A program made the translations under genes and the position numbers. From Adiantum capillus-veneris (Eukaryota; Streptophyta; Polypodiopsida; Polypodiales; Pteridaceae), in contig CM043961.1 of NCBI GenBank assembly GCA_014529385.2, positions 11,388,478 to 11,452,477 on the forward strand: a stretch of 64,000 nucleotides of DNA, written 5' to 3'. Positions 22,728 through 34,606 of this stretch are shown here, piece by piece. The number at the start of each line of letters is the position of its first letter. The first letter of the stretch is position 1. Below the pieces are notes generated by a model. That model saw nothing but the letters and a program-made list of their open reading frames with translations, was not told where the DNA came from and did no database searches.

Positions 22728-22988
22728 TTGCACGTCCAAAGAAGTTTTGAAAAAAAATTTGCGGAAGGAAGTGCTGGAAGGGGTTGTCCATCTACTTCCA
22801 AGCTAAATCCTACTCTTTTGTTAAAGCATTACCCTATTGTTAGTGTGGTGGCCATTTTTACCCATTGTTTCCTACACTTGGCATTTTGTATAAAATATTT
22901 TGATGCCAATGGACATAAGGTAGATGAGAAAGTAGAGGATACGACAACCAGACTCAAAGATAGTTTTTATGATCTCAACTTACCTTAA
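22728..22988 (+). pseudogene. possible hAT-family transposase fragment
   Basis: Frame with LLLKHYPIVSVVAIF, FCIKYFDANGHKVDEKVEDT and TTRLKDSFYDL. This recalls the RNase-H-fold region of plant hAT transposases (xxYPxxSxxAxxLDPRxKL, then YCxxxxxGxxxxxKVxxVxxxLxxLFxxY). The LDPRYKL motif is not intact. No terminal inverted repeats or 8-bp duplication could be recognised. It could also be an unrelated chance match. Confidence 0.35.
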
Positions 22989-22989
22989 C

Positions 22990-23657
22990 AACTCTCACCA
23001 TGGTTGGAGAAATATTTAGGTTCTTCACGTTTCGCTTCCACTTAGAGTTTATTAGATAGTTACATTCTGTGGATTGGTTGAAACTAGAACCAATGGCTTT
23101 TATTTCTTGATTCCAATCTTTAGAGTTCTTGTGTTTTCAAATAGAGATGATCACTTCCTTACTTTCTTGAATGATCTCTTTGAAGTTGGCCATTGAGTGG
23201 TCATTTTTAGAGATACGTTGGTTCCTACGCTTCCAAACTTGTCCGAGATAGCAGAAGTGGAGAATTTGGGTACAAATTAGGATGGCTTGATTTTTCCAAA
23301 TCTTTCCTCTAAAGAGTAAGTTGTTCTTGAAGAACAAGATCTTCCAGGTCTTCTATATCCATTTGCATAATTTTCCCATGAGGCCTCTCATAGGTAAACA
23401 ATGTTGGAACAAGTGAAGGGAATCCTCACTAGTTGCTTTGCACCTTGAGCATCTATCAGAGCCTATCCCCCTAGTTGTTATATTGATCTCGATAGTAATA
23501 GCTCCCCATCTTTTCCTTTGAAAATTTTACATTGCTTCATATATACTATGGATCGATATTGTTTCAAGTGTTGCCAAAAAATAAGTTGTGTATACACTTT
23601 CATGTGTGAACCCCATGCACATTTCCAAACAAGGTGAAAGCTCACTATGGCCTACAT
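22990..23657 (-). pseudogene. LINE 3'-domain remnant (zf-RVT and tail)
   Basis: The minus strand reads, in broken frames, HLFQHCLPMRGLMGKLCKWI, then FFKNNLLFRGKIWKNQAILI, LHFCYLGQVWKRRNQRI, DHSMANFKEIIQESKEVI. This is the zf-RVT domain and C-terminal tail of a LINE ORF2, with the same order and wording as the copy at 23671-24534. It is older, and it carries the target site into which that copy inserted. Confidence 0.7.
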
Positions 23658-23670
23658 AAGGCTATGAGGG
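23658..23670. repeat. target-site duplication, left copy
   Basis: AAGGCTATGAGGG, matching 12 of 13 bases at 24535-24547. Confidence 0.8.
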
Positions 23671-24534
23671 TTTTTTTTTTTTTTTTTTGGCAAAACTCAC
23701 AATTGTGAGTGATTTTATTATAGAGTCACCAAAAGATATACAAATCAGCCTCAAGCTCATGCCGAGCCTTGAGGGACAAAAGGTTACAACGGAGCTTAGT
23801 TACACATACGTAATGCAACCAACACAAACTTTTACAAAGCAGGGTACGATCGGATGGCGAGGCTTGCCCTAAGCCAATCATCCGAGTTATGCCTTTTACT
23901 TACCACATAAATTATTTCCTTGCTTTCTTGTACAATCTCTGAAAAGCTAGACATAGAGAGGTCGCTATCAAAGAGACGATAGTTCCTAGCCTTCTAGACA
24001 TTACCGAAGAAATAGTATCTGACAATTTGAGTACAAATTAGAATTGCAAAGTTACGAAATTATTTACCAGCGAGGCACAAATCCCTCTTAGAAAATCCTA
24101 TCTTCCACTTCCTTTGTATCCATTTGCACATCTTTCTTGCAAGCCCTCTAATAGTTGGGCATTCCATGAAAAGGTGACTGAGGTCTTCGCTAGCCAATCT
24201 GCACCTTGAACGTCTGTCGGCCCAATACCACGCGCTTGAATCTTGATGCCTGTCGGTAAGGCTCCCCACAATACCTTCCATAGAAATAGCTTCATAGACT
24301 GAGGCCATTGTGGATTCCAAATGTTCTTTGTGCTTTCTACCCATCGAGCCTCCGACCATTGCTTCTTCCATTTTTTGTTTAAAGGGGCAAACCAATCAGC
24401 CTCATGAATTAACACTAGGTAAATGCCCTTGGTTTGGGGTTTAGAGAATCGGCTACTCATGGGCCTTTTTCAAGCTTTTCACTCAAAACTCTCGTAGCCC
24501 TCTACAACTTGAGTTTCAATGACACAGGTCGTAG
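23671..24534 (-). mobile_element. 5'-truncated LINE insertion
   Basis: Poly-T on plus (23671-23688) is the poly-A tail of a minus-strand LINE. Coding remnants upstream: NIWNPQWPQSMKLFLWKVLW, GALPTGIKIQARGI, then after a frameshift RRSRCRLASEDLSHLFMECP (zf-RVT) and KWKIGFSKRDLCLAGK. It is flanked by near-identical 13-mers AAGGCTATGAGGG (23658-23670) and AAGGCTATGAGAG (24535-24547), as expected of target-primed insertion. Only the last ~860 bases of the element were copied. Confidence 0.87.
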
Positions 24535-24547
24535 AAGGCTATGAGAG
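24535..24547. repeat. target-site duplication, right copy
   Basis: AAGGCTATGAGAG, partner of 23658-23670. Confidence 0.8.
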
Positions 24548-24800
24548 CTTTAATAATAAGAGGCTTCTTTGTCTTTGTGAGAGAGAAAACAAAAAAGTGA
24601 CACTAATAATTCAAGTCATTTGTTATCACAGTAAATTATTATGTTTTTTTGAAAAAAAATTGTAACATTGAACTATTTAGACTACAGTACATTCCAAAAG
24701 CATAAAAATTAATGATTGAAAAACACTTGGAAGCATTGAAGCAAATTGAGAAAAAAAAGATGAGAAAAGTTATTTGTGATCCAATACTCAATGGCCTTCG

Positions 24801-24945
24801 TTTTTTTTTTTTGCCACACAAGTGTGGTTGAGATGCTATATCAACTCAGAAAAGAATATACAACCAATCTCAAACACTACCTTAAGGAGGCACTTATTCC
24901 AAAGTGGAGCTTGTACAAATACACAGCAAGAGATTGACAAAGAGC
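24801..24945 (-). mobile_element. 3' tail of another LINE of the same type
   Basis: Poly-T of 12 (24801-24812), then GCCACACAAGTGTGGTTGAG and ATATACAACCAATCTCAA-like sequence. This parallels the tail of the 23671 insertion (poly-T, GGCAAAACTCACAATTGTGA, GATATACAAATCAGCCTCAA). Only the 3' untranslated end is present; no coding sequence is attached. Confidence 0.6.
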
Positions 24946-25107
24946 TCGATTCTACTTAGTGTGACTCCTCTCTATTTGATGCCACGAATATTGAGGGGGT
25001 CAAGGGTGGGGGTGCGTCTCGTGACTATGGGCAAAATGACAACACCCTCTCACAAGGGCCTACAAGAAATAGTAAAAAAGAAAGTTTGTTGCCATTTAGC
25101 ACTAACC

Positions 25108-25209
25108 AACAAGCTTGATCCAATGGGCCACAACTGCAACCACCAAGCTTGATCCAATGGGCCACAACTGCAACCAACAAGCTTTATCCAATGGTCCAGA
25201 ATTGCACCC
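25108..25209. repeat. three tandem copies of a 34-bp unit
   Basis: AAGCTTGATCCAATGGGCCA followed by CAACTGCAACCA recurs at 25111, 25145 and 25179, the third copy with a few changes. Confidence 0.95.
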
Positions 25210-25561
25210 AAAATAAGGCATTATGCAGTCCAAAAATGGGCGCACATTTTAATGCTACCCGTTCCTGTGTAACTTTTGTATAATGCAAATTTGCAAAACG
25301 CTATTCTATTGCATGCCCTAGAGTTTCATAAGAAACTTAACAAATATAGTAACGGGAAAGGAACCTCAATCATGAGGTGTATGTGCATGTTTCATGTGGG
25401 AGACCCTCTAGATCATACCAATCAACAAGTCACAACAACAACCTCAATTGTATGTGCATGTGTTTGTCAAGAGGGAATGAGAGAAGGATAGTGACCATGT
25501 AGACCATATCAAGCACAACATGCTTTTGTAAGTTCATTTGGCTTGGAACCCATCTTTTGAA

Positions 25562-25564
<3 letters not shown>
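25210..25564. other. intergenic, no gene seen
   Basis: No recognisable feature. Confidence 0.5.

Positions 25565-25601
<37 letters not shown>
25565..25601. repeat. (GA)n microsatellite
   Basis: Pure GA, about 37 bases. Confidence 0.97.
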
Positions 25602-25604
<3 letters not shown>

Positions 25605-26507
25605 GTCACAACTAATCAAACTTGAGAAAGAAGTACCTACTTTTTCGCTCTTATATGAATTCGTTAGTAGGAATTTCATGAGATTCCCTTTCCATGAGAT
25701 TCCTCTCCTTGTTTACCCACTTAAAACCTTAAGAGAGCACAAGAGCGAGGTAAGGTATTGAACCCAAGAGAAGCACTTGAACGCTTCAAGATTATCAAGC
25801 TAAGCCATTTTTCCAATAACATGTGTTGGTTTGCACAGAGTGTTTTTACATTAGAGAACCCCCCCCCCCCCCCCCTTTTGCAAGTGCCATCCACACGAAG
25901 ACCCGTCTTCGTGCCACCTGCCTTCTCCCATCATGTGCCATGGCCATGTACTCCGCATTGCCTCCCAGGCTCGCCATCTTCCTGCTGGCTGGCCCCAATT
26001 ACCATTGCCTTTGCATTTATCTTTTCTCACCATTGCCTTTTGCAAGGAGTACCCAAGTGAAATTCCCCTTAAAAGAAACGGAGGCAAAATTTGACCCACC
26101 TATTTAATATCTTCGCGATGTGAAATGAAAGAATGCGATGGCATTTCTATCATAAATACTTTAAAGTAGTTCTAAAATTTTCTTTAAGAGAAACGACAGA
26201 CTGTTTAGTTCACATCACATAAACTATTTGTTTTCTCAATTTACATCTAAAGTTTGTTTATTCTTTTTTGGGCGCAAAAAAATTACAACCTTCGTCCCGC
26301 TCGTAATCTTGAGCCAAGGTTCCGAAAGATACAACCACCACATCCAAAAACATACATCCAAAGAACTGGGACTCATACAGACAAAATACATCAACATCAT
26401 GAGGCTGCCACAGAAACCAGCAGGGCTGTCACCCCCTCAGGATGATCCATTACAACAAACCGAGAGCCAAGCAGAACAAGCAATGACTGGAGCTAAACAT
26501 ATCATAA
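25602..26507. other. no clear gene; C17 tract at 25859-25875
   Basis: A plus-strand frame through 25823-26107 encodes MYSALPPRLAIFLLAGPNYH and resembles a secretion signal, but it begins in a poly-C slip site and has no family I recognise. At 26250, CTTTTTTGGGCGCAAAAAAA could be another LINE-type tail on the minus strand. Confidence 0.35.

Positions 26508-26547
<40 letters not shown>
26508..26547. repeat. poly-G tract of about 40
   Basis: Forty consecutive G on the plus strand, the longest homopolymer in the window. Confidence 0.95.
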
Positions 26548-26548
<1 letters not shown>

Positions 26549-28300
26549 GACATGATCCGCTATCACCTCGCAGATCGAACCACCAGAAGACATGAAAGTC
26601 AGACGCAACCATCAAAACTCTGGAGACCACACCACGATCAGGCTATTAAGATGAGCCTCGCACCTTCCATCAAGGGGGAAGCTAGCCACTAGATGCCATG
26701 AAGCGGCATCGTTGCTGCCACCAACGAGCCTCCCCTCCACTGGCACCACGACCCTATCCACAACATAACCATTGAAGAGACTAACCGCCGTTTTAGAGCT
26801 TTGTAGATCCAAGAGAGACGACCTTCACCTGTTCCCCATACAACCAATAAGTGCTAGACCTCTTAGAGTAACCCTCTGGGTGAGTTAAGCGCGTCACATT
26901 ATATGTCCATAGAAATGAACTAAGCTACCTCATAGAAATGGGTCAGCATTATACATAGAAATGTACATCTCCCATGTAGAAATGCGAGCTACCTCCCTGT
27001 GATCAAAGGGGAGTTCATACTAAATCAATATTGGACTAAAATGAACCTCGAAGTAAGGTTCAGAGAGTCCTTCCTAAGCAAACAATCTTTCCTACTTCAA
27101 ACAATATATCATCAAACTATTGCTTCCTAATAATTCAAACTTAAGAAAATAACAAGTTCAAACTAAGTAGTTTCCACTTGGGAGTGGCCCAATATTTATA
27201 GGGTAATTTTTTCTTCCTAATTACCTGTGATGCAATGAACATTAAATAATCAAAAAGTTTTTAGCCTTTTCATGAGTAGATGATTGACACTTCTTCATTC
27301 GTCCTTTGCCTTTACCATCACTAGTTCCAACCTCGTGATTGTGCAAACCACCAAACAAGTTCTCTTGGATTCCGTTCTCACTACTAATTACTTAATTAAC
27401 TTGAGAAGCTATAAGCTAATGTGTAAAGAAACCAATGGAACTAAGGTAATTGAATACAAATGTTTTAATACCGACAACATATGTCCATGACACACATTGC
27501 TCAAACATATAGTGTGCTTAATTTTGCCATATACTTATGATAAATGTATACTATTACTTATACACTAAGCTGATTGTTGTAGGTTTGGAACGAGCTATGT
27601 AAGCGAGCTTTTGAGTTTTCTCGTGTCACATGGCTGGTCTGCCCTAAAAAATCTCACCTTCAATAGCACACAACAATGTTATGGCTGCGTTTGGATCGCT
27701 GTGGCTCCAAGAGTTGACGATGATGGAAATACGCAGTGGATTTTTGAGAAAATGCACATTCCTTTTAGAGATGAGCGAAAAAGTGGTTCCCTTGGCAAAT
27801 GAAGCCCATGGATTGCATGTTTTCAGAGTGTTGAGGAGGTAGGTTTAGTATCAAGCTGGTCGAACGCGTGGACCCCTTAGATGTTGGTCAAAGACAGATC
27901 TTTCGAAGAATACATAGAAAAAAGCTCGCTCAATGGACAAAGAGCTCAAGCAAAATTCTAGCCAAGCAAGCTATTTTTGTGAATCCATAGAAAGAAGCTC
28001 GCGCCATGGACAAAAAGCTTCCTTTGTACCCTTTCCCCACTAATCTCATTTCCTCACATTCATGGACGGCCATGGAATATCTTCACCAAGCTTGATGCAT
28101 ACACAAATTTTAGGTTATGAATTACACTATCATCCTATAAAAGTAGTTGATTATTTTGTTTCAAATTCATTTCCTCAATTTTTAATGGAAAATCAACAAG
28201 ACGCATGTGTATACCAACACAAAGGAGTGCATACAGAGCAACACAACCTTGATTGCACAAGTAAAACTCTTGCTTTGAATTGATGCCATCTTGCATGCAT
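26548..28300. other. intergenic, no gene seen
   Basis: Only short frames. A 75-bp-spaced pair of similar ~36-base segments (CATAGAAAAAAGCTCGCTCA near 27909, CATAGAAAGAAGCTCGCGCC near 27984) is the only structure. Confidence 0.45.
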
Positions 28301-28309
28301 AGAGAGGAA

Positions 28310-29326
28310 TCATAGTATAGAATTATAACAAGTAGAATTTTTGTTGTTCCTAGCTAGCTTTAGATAAATAAGAATAAGAAATGATAATAGTATTTTGGGA
28401 GTTTCTCGAGAAGAGAAGAGAAATAAGACGTAGAAGTGAATTGATGCAACAAAATACATTACGGTAAGGTGGCTAGGAGTTGTTGGTATCACAAGGATTT
28501 GAAGTTGCTTCACCAATGAATTTCCACAACAATAGAATTTCTTTGTCTTCAGTGTGTGTGCAATATGTGAAAGAAGGTGTCTTTATATAGATTCTAGCAA
28601 GCTGGCGCCCTGCTTAAGTTGGCCCCTTGCTTATCAAGAAAGCTCCTAGTTTCATAGGGCACCCCCTCTTGCTATTTTCATAGGTAAATGTGTCCTAACC
28701 TCACTTACTTGGCAAGAAAGGTCAAAATTACCCATTCCCTAAGCCTTCCATACCAACTTTGGGTGCTACACCTCATGTAACCCCATGTTTAGAGTCATTG
28801 TTTCCAAAACAAATGGTTCCATAGATATGGGTTATCCTATGGGCATCCCTACACATGCACATGCACATGCACATGCATACACATACATACCTTAGAAATA
28901 CGAATTAAATCTATTAGCTTTAGAATAAGGACTAGGGTGAGCTTAACTTCTTAGAATTCAATTTTGAAAATTTCTTTTTAAAGACGAGCTTGAGAATGAC
29001 AAGGTAAAGCATCATATGCACACACCTGTTATATTTAGCAATTTTTTGAGCAAACAACTATTTTTATGGGAATTTAGGGCGGGGTAGGTTTAGATGAGAT
29101 GATCGCATCTAGATAGATATGCAAACACCTCAAAACTTACTATTTTGGACAAAAGTGACAAAAAAGTTAAAATTTCCTTTTTGAAAAGCCTACATTATTA
29201 CATACATCAATAGCTCATCGGAGTGGAAAATTGCTAAAAATGGAAACTTTCTATTTATGATCAAAATGATCTAATAATTTTATCTTGCATGGAGACCCCC
29301 TCTGCTAGGGTGGTGGAGACCTTACA
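28310..29326 (-). repeat. 3' LTR of gypsy remnant 1 (left edge uncertain)
   Basis: The right edge is TTACA at 29322-29326 followed by a polypyrimidine stretch, the same junction pattern as in the second gypsy element (TTTACA at 47709). A minus-strand TATA box (TATATAAAG) sits at 28581-28589, as expected inside an LTR. (ACATGC)n-like repeats lie at 28853-28890. The left edge is not determined because no partner LTR was found. Confidence 0.55.
28581..28589 (-). promoter_or_regulatory. TATA box in gypsy-1 LTR
   Basis: TATATAAAG on the minus strand, about 740 bases inside the U3 end. Confidence 0.5.
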
Positions 29327-29338
29327 TCCTCCCCAACA
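29327..29338 (-). other. polypurine tract of gypsy remnant 1
   Basis: Minus strand TGTTGGGGAGGA immediately before the LTR start TGTAAGG. Confidence 0.65.
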
Positions 29339-29349
29339 TGATAAATTTT

Positions 29350-30260
29350 AGATTTCTTCATCTCAATAATAGAAATAATCTTTGCAAAGAGATGTTTCAT
29401 CTTCCCATGTTGCATCTTCCTTAGGGAAGTCTTTCCACTTGACTAGGTGCTTGATGATGCATCTATTCCTAAGCTTCCTTTTGCAAGTTTTTAGGACATA
29501 TTCAGGTTGAAGCTCAAGGACTCCTTGGGTTGGAACAACTATTTGCTTGATATCCAAAAGTTGATCAGGGTTAGGAACATAATGAATTTTGAGGTTAGAG
29601 GGTAGCCTTAACTTGTAAGTTTGACCACTTACTACTTTGAAAATCTCCTAGGGTCCACAATATCCTGAGCTAGACTTTTTGTATTTTCCCAAATATAGGT
29701 TGCTTTCCTTGGGTCTTTGACTCGAAGGAATACCTTATCTCCTCTTTAAAAGTTTGGTCAAATCTCCTCTTATCCGCATAATGCTTTTGTCTACCTTGAG
29801 TAGCTTGAATATCCTTACAAATAGCTTTGGTCTAGGCTTCCATATCTTCAAGCATTTTGTTTGAGGCCTCCATCTTAATAGTAAGATCTAAGAAATTTAA
29901 CAGAGCTAAACATTCCTGACTGTATAGAGCTTTGAATGGGACATGCCTATGCTTCTATGGTCAGAGGAATTATATGGATATTCTACCAGAGGGAGATATG
30001 AATCCACTTTCTTGGTTCCTGCGAACAATAAGCCCTAAGAATATCTTGAATCACCTGGTTTACTCTTTCTGTTTGACAATCTCACCGAGAATGATATGTT
30101 GTGCTAAAACATAGTCGTGTTCCATTAGCTTAAAAGAGAGAGATCCACAACTTTGATCTAAAATTTGCATCCCTTTAGTGAAAATTGTCTTTGGTAGACC
30201 ATGGACAGTCTAAAGATCTCCTTAATGAATATGGGCTAGGCATGGTCACAAGGCTAAGGG
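29350..30260 (-). pseudogene. Ty3/gypsy integrase C-terminus and chromodomain
   Basis: Broken minus-strand coding. From the right: GLPKTIFTKGMQILDQ-like integrase sequence, then VPFKALYSQECL, DIQATQGRQKHYADKRRFD, KYKKSSSGYCGPWEIFKVV, QTYKLRLPSNLKIHYVPN. The chromodomain is KHLVKWKDFPKEDATWEDET at 29363-29557. Chromodomains of this class steer integration to heterochromatin. Several frameshifts and stops; RT and gag are absent. Confidence 0.8.
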
Positions 30261-31156
30261 CAAAGAATTTGCTCTTGCAAAGTTGTGAGAGAAGGCTCGT
30301 ACAGGGTGCATCTTCTCTTCTTCCCCTAGTGTTGCTCATTATGATTTGCAAGCCATGGCAAGCTTCATTTTCACACTATTTTGAAACTTGGGCACTAAGA
30401 GTTCCAAGCCTTGACCATTCCAAGGGGTCCCCATGAAAGCCTCATAGCCTCTTTGAGATCCCTCTTCCAAGTTTGAAGAACAAACGGAGGACTACAAACT
30501 TGAAATCTTCCCGATCATTTAGGCATGCACAAATCTACACTACACACACACACACACGTAGAGAGAGTAAACATAGCCATTGGTATCAAAGTCAAATTAA
30601 GCTTCAAAAATTTATTCTCTTTGGAATCAAAGCTAGCAAAGGGCATACAAGATCATGAATGCATGACAAAGCAAGAAGAAAACCATGCAAACATTGAATG
30701 GCTCAACAAGCCATACAATGTACATCACACATGCAAAGAAACAAAGTGATGGGCCTTGCAATGCTGGAAGAAAGTGATCAAGCACACGGTTTGAAGTTTG
30801 TTAATCGCAAAACTTACATGATTTTGAGGCCAAATGGCAAGGCTTTTAATCACCTGCTCTTGAAAAATTGAAGAGCGAAGCCATGAGGTCAAGGCTATGT
30901 AAAGCAAAGAAAACCGCAACATTCACAACAAGGGTAGAGGCTAGGCCGTTCTTGAAATCATGCTAGGATGAGGGAAAGGGACCTCAAAATCATGAATCTC
31001 GAATGCATCGGACCCCAATAAGCACACGATCTTTGCCAAAGAGCCAAAACCCAAGAGCATAAAATGTTTTTTTTCGAACAAGATATGAAGGGCTCCAAGA
31101 TTGGGAACATGCAAAAGGCCAAGGCAGTGTTTTAAGAGGCTTCATCACATGCCTAA
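30261..31156. other. intergenic, no gene seen
   Basis: Short (CA)n at 30541-30556. No recognisable coding sequence. Confidence 0.45.
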
Positions 31157-31572
31157 TGTGAATTCTTCCATTTTCTTATCAATTTCTTAATGATAGATAA
31201 TGCATGTAAGTAACTTTGTATGGTTTGGCATGCAAGAATGACCATGAATAAGCAAGGGCTTGATTCCAACACAAGAGTGTATTCCTCTACAACAGGGCTC
31301 TTACTTTATGTGAAAAGGCTACATCTAAGGCAACACGTGGTTCCAAAACTCTATCAAGAAGGGGAAGATGGACCGACAGGGAAATTCAAGCTTGAACAAA
31401 CTTGGCTTTGTATAAGGGGTGTGATGCCATACACATCCCTATGAGGCAAGTCCAGGTTTGTGGACTTACTCTACAAAAAGAGGGTTTTGTGAACACTTCT
31501 ATGATGATGTACAACATTCAACAATCTTGATTTTGATTAAGATTTGCAAGGCATTCACAATGGGGTTATACA
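31157..31572 (+). repeat. 0.4-kb direct repeat, left copy
   Basis: Matches 37010-37424 in the same orientation with about 11 differences in some 405 bases by hand count. It starts TGTGAATTCTTCC and ends GGCATTCACA, a 7-base inverted terminus (TGTGAAT/ATTCACA). Both copies encode a 74-codon frame (here 31220-31444) beginning MVWHARMTMNKQGLDSNTRV and ending CIRGVMPYTSL. The repeat could be an LTR pair or a dispersed duplicate. No PBS or PPT is seen next to it, and both copies share ATGG after the terminus, which argues against a simple LTR. Confidence 0.85.
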
Positions 31573-32630
31573 AATTGGCGAGTGAATATTTTCGAGCAGC
31601 AAAATTATGGAGCAAGTCCCTTTAGACATTCTTTATTACTTAGAGCGAATTGCAAAAGAGGGCAAGCGGGTTTTCCAATGTTTTGGTCTCGCTCTCATCA
31701 TCGCAAATATCATTGTCATCAAAGTCCTCTGTGATGACTAACACAGAGCACACTTGATCATTACGTAAAGGATTGTGAGTCCAAGACCCTCATCCTTTTC
31801 TTTGAGAGGCTCTCCTAATTGCAGGACTACACCAAAGTTTTCAAAAAACTAAACAACCCTTTAAATCACTGCACAATCACCACTAACATTCGTATTTTAC
31901 ACAATGTCATTTATCATGTAATCAATACACTCACTGTAATCAACACACTCATTCTATGTTGAAAGGCAAGCACGAGGTAAAGTCTAGCTATGAGCAAGCC
32001 GTGATAACAAAATAACATCATATCTTTATTCTTATGAGGAGATACCGAAGATGAAGTTGCTTTATCATAGCAACAAAAACATTTGAGATTAGGATGCCTT
32101 TATGTCACAAACAAAATATTCTTAATCACACAATGCAACTACACGACATTGTTTGAGCTAGTGATTTTTAATCACAAAGATATATATGATTATAAAAGAA
32201 AAATTTAAGTTTTTCCTTCCTTCCATTAACGCACCAAGTCTTCCACATCCTTTTCAATCTACTGACTAGCAATGATCATGTTATGCATGTCCCTCATTAT
32301 ATTCTCAGCGCAAAAATTTGGCTACTTTTTGTGGGTGCCTAGGTTGAGGCATCATTGTAGCATGTACATCAAGTCACTTGTTTTATTAACATTAAGACTA
32401 GTTTCAAAAAAACATGATCTTCAATTGTATCTTGAAAGTAGCTTTGACTCATGTGCATATGACACGGGACCCTCTATTTTTGCAATCAATCCCTTGCCCT
32501 GCCGCCTCTGCAATTTTTATAATTGAACACATTGATTCAATCAAATATTGTTCCTTCAAAAATTTTGGCACGTTGACATGGGTCTTGCTTCTATCCGAGT
32601 AGTAGTTCTCAACTCCATTTCCTTCTAGGT
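31573..32630. other. no clear gene
   Basis: Short frames only between the repeat and the PPR remnant. Confidence 0.4.
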
Positions 32631-32633
32631 GTT

Positions 32634-33726
32634 TTGGATTCTAGTAGTTTTCTTGGCATTTACACCTTTCCCCATTGGGCGGACAAGCTGCATGCCACTG
32701 GCAAAGCTAAGGGCAGCAAGGGCCATGTGCCAGAGGGAGGGGAAGGGGCTCGACTCTCAAGAGAAGCTCATGTATGTCAAATGTATGGTGCTTGTGGCAG
32801 TGTTGCAGATGCTCAAGCCACTTTCAATGTCATCCAAACACAGAATGTGCACTTACAGAACATTCTTATTCACACTTATATTGCTCTCAATGGGCATTTC
32901 AAAGATGCGATCAATGTTTTTGAGTCTATCTCCAAAAGAAATGTTGTGTCATGGACCACCATCATATCTTTTGCTACACAACAAGGTTTCTGTGCAGAGG
33001 CTATGATGCTCTTCCATAGAATGGAAAGTGTAGGATTTGCCCCGAGTAAGATCACATTCATAAGCATTCTTGAAGCATGCACCACCCAAGAAGAAGGTTG
33101 TGAGATTCATCACTCACTTGTTGTGAGAAACTATGAAACGGGCACCATAGTGGCAACTGCCCTTATCACAATGTACGAAAGTTGTGGTAGCTTGACAAAT
33201 GCGAGATATATATTTGCCACTATGCCTAAGAAAAACGTGGTGCCTTAAGGTGCATTAATTACCACACTCACCGAGAACAATAGACTCGAAGAAGCACTAG
33301 AAATTTTGTTCAGATGAGTAAATAGCTTATGGTACACGACAAGGTAATGTACATCTGTGCACTCAATGCTTGTGCTTGTTTTGGAGCCCTGAAAGAAGGC
33401 CAGAGTGTCCATATGAAGATGATTGAAGAAGGGTTGAGCAAGACATTTTTGTTGGGAATGTTCTTATCACCTTGTATGGACGATATGGTGATCTAGATAG
33501 TGCAATGATCATATTCAAGAAAATGAGGAAGAGGGATTCTGTTTCATGGTCCGCCATCATCTCAGGATGTGCACAAATTGGAGATTCAAAGGAAGCGTTA
33601 AGCCTCTTTAATCAAATAAAATTGGAAGGGTTTGAGCCCTACATTGCCACACATGTTTCAGTTCTTGATGCGTGTTGCGATTTAATCAAATGAAATTGGA
33701 AGGGTCTGAGCCCACATTGCCCCATA
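32634..33726 (+). pseudogene. PLS-class PPR gene, broken
   Basis: Organelle RNA-binding protein remnant with consecutive PPR motifs: VCQMYGACGSVADAQATFNV; LIHTYIALNGHFKDAINVFE; RNVVSWTTIISFATQQGFCA; APSKITFISILEACTT; TALITMYESCGSLTNARYIF; KKNVVP (TAA) GALITTLTENNRLEEAL; KVMYICALNACACFGALKEG; then, after a frameshift near 33450, LYGRYGDLDSAMIIFKKMRK and SVSWSAIISGCAQIGDSKEA. No E or DYW domain is visible. A short duplication (TTAATCAAAT(A)AAATTGGAAG at 33608 and 33681) follows the last motif. Damage is light compared with the other PPR scraps. Confidence 0.87.
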
Positions 33727-33949
33727 TAGCCTACTCCTCCGTCTCTGACGCAGCCTTCCACTCCCTCTGCTTGTTGTCTTGCTTCAAGCGTCCTTTCCTC
33801 TCTGTCTCTTGCTCCCCCTCTGATACATACACCTACGACATCTTTTATTTGAAAGAAGAGTACTGCTTGCCCAACTTTATGATGCCTCTGCCTCGGCCTC
33901 TCCCTGGATGTGGTTCATTATACAAGCGTTGTGAATACAAGCCATAGAG

Positions 33950-34558
33950 TGAAACCCTATGTCCAGATGACGTTTGCGGTGGACTGATGGGCACGGTGGC
34001 AACTTGCAAAGGAAGGCGCATGCTTAGAGATGAATTCTGCTGGCATTGTGATACCTGTCGAAACCAGTCCGTGCTCACGCTCGTGCCAGCGCGGAACGGT
34101 TCCAGTAGGTTCACAATTTACAATGCAGTAGGGCTCGACCCTCACGTGGCAATCCCAAAGTCAACAATGCGGGCAGAGAAATTTCGGTCCAGGAGGATGT
34201 TGTTGGGCTTGACATAATGGGAGGGTTCCATCCCACATGCAAAAACTCCAAAACTCTGGCTGTGTCCCCTATTATCTTGAATCTCTTCTTCCAATCCAGA
34301 CGCTCAGGGTAGCTTTTTCAAACAAGGCCTCTTGCAAGCTCCGATTTTGCATGCATTCATACACCAGAAGCCTTAATCTTTTGCCATGAGTATAATAGCC
34401 AAGAAGGCTTACCACATAAGGCGAATCAAGACCACTACGGATAAAAAGCAGTGGTGTCTCCAGGTCCATGCATCTTGCAAGACGTGCACAGAGAAGAAAC
34501 CAGGCCTGCGGGTGTAAGCTCCCTTTGGATGCGTAGTACCATGATCAGCTGGTGCAGA

Positions 34559-34606
<48 letters not shown>

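Noticed and set aside
26228-26692. A 154-codon frame through poly-G
   Set aside because: The frame is held open by a run of Gly codons from the homopolymer and the flanks match nothing.
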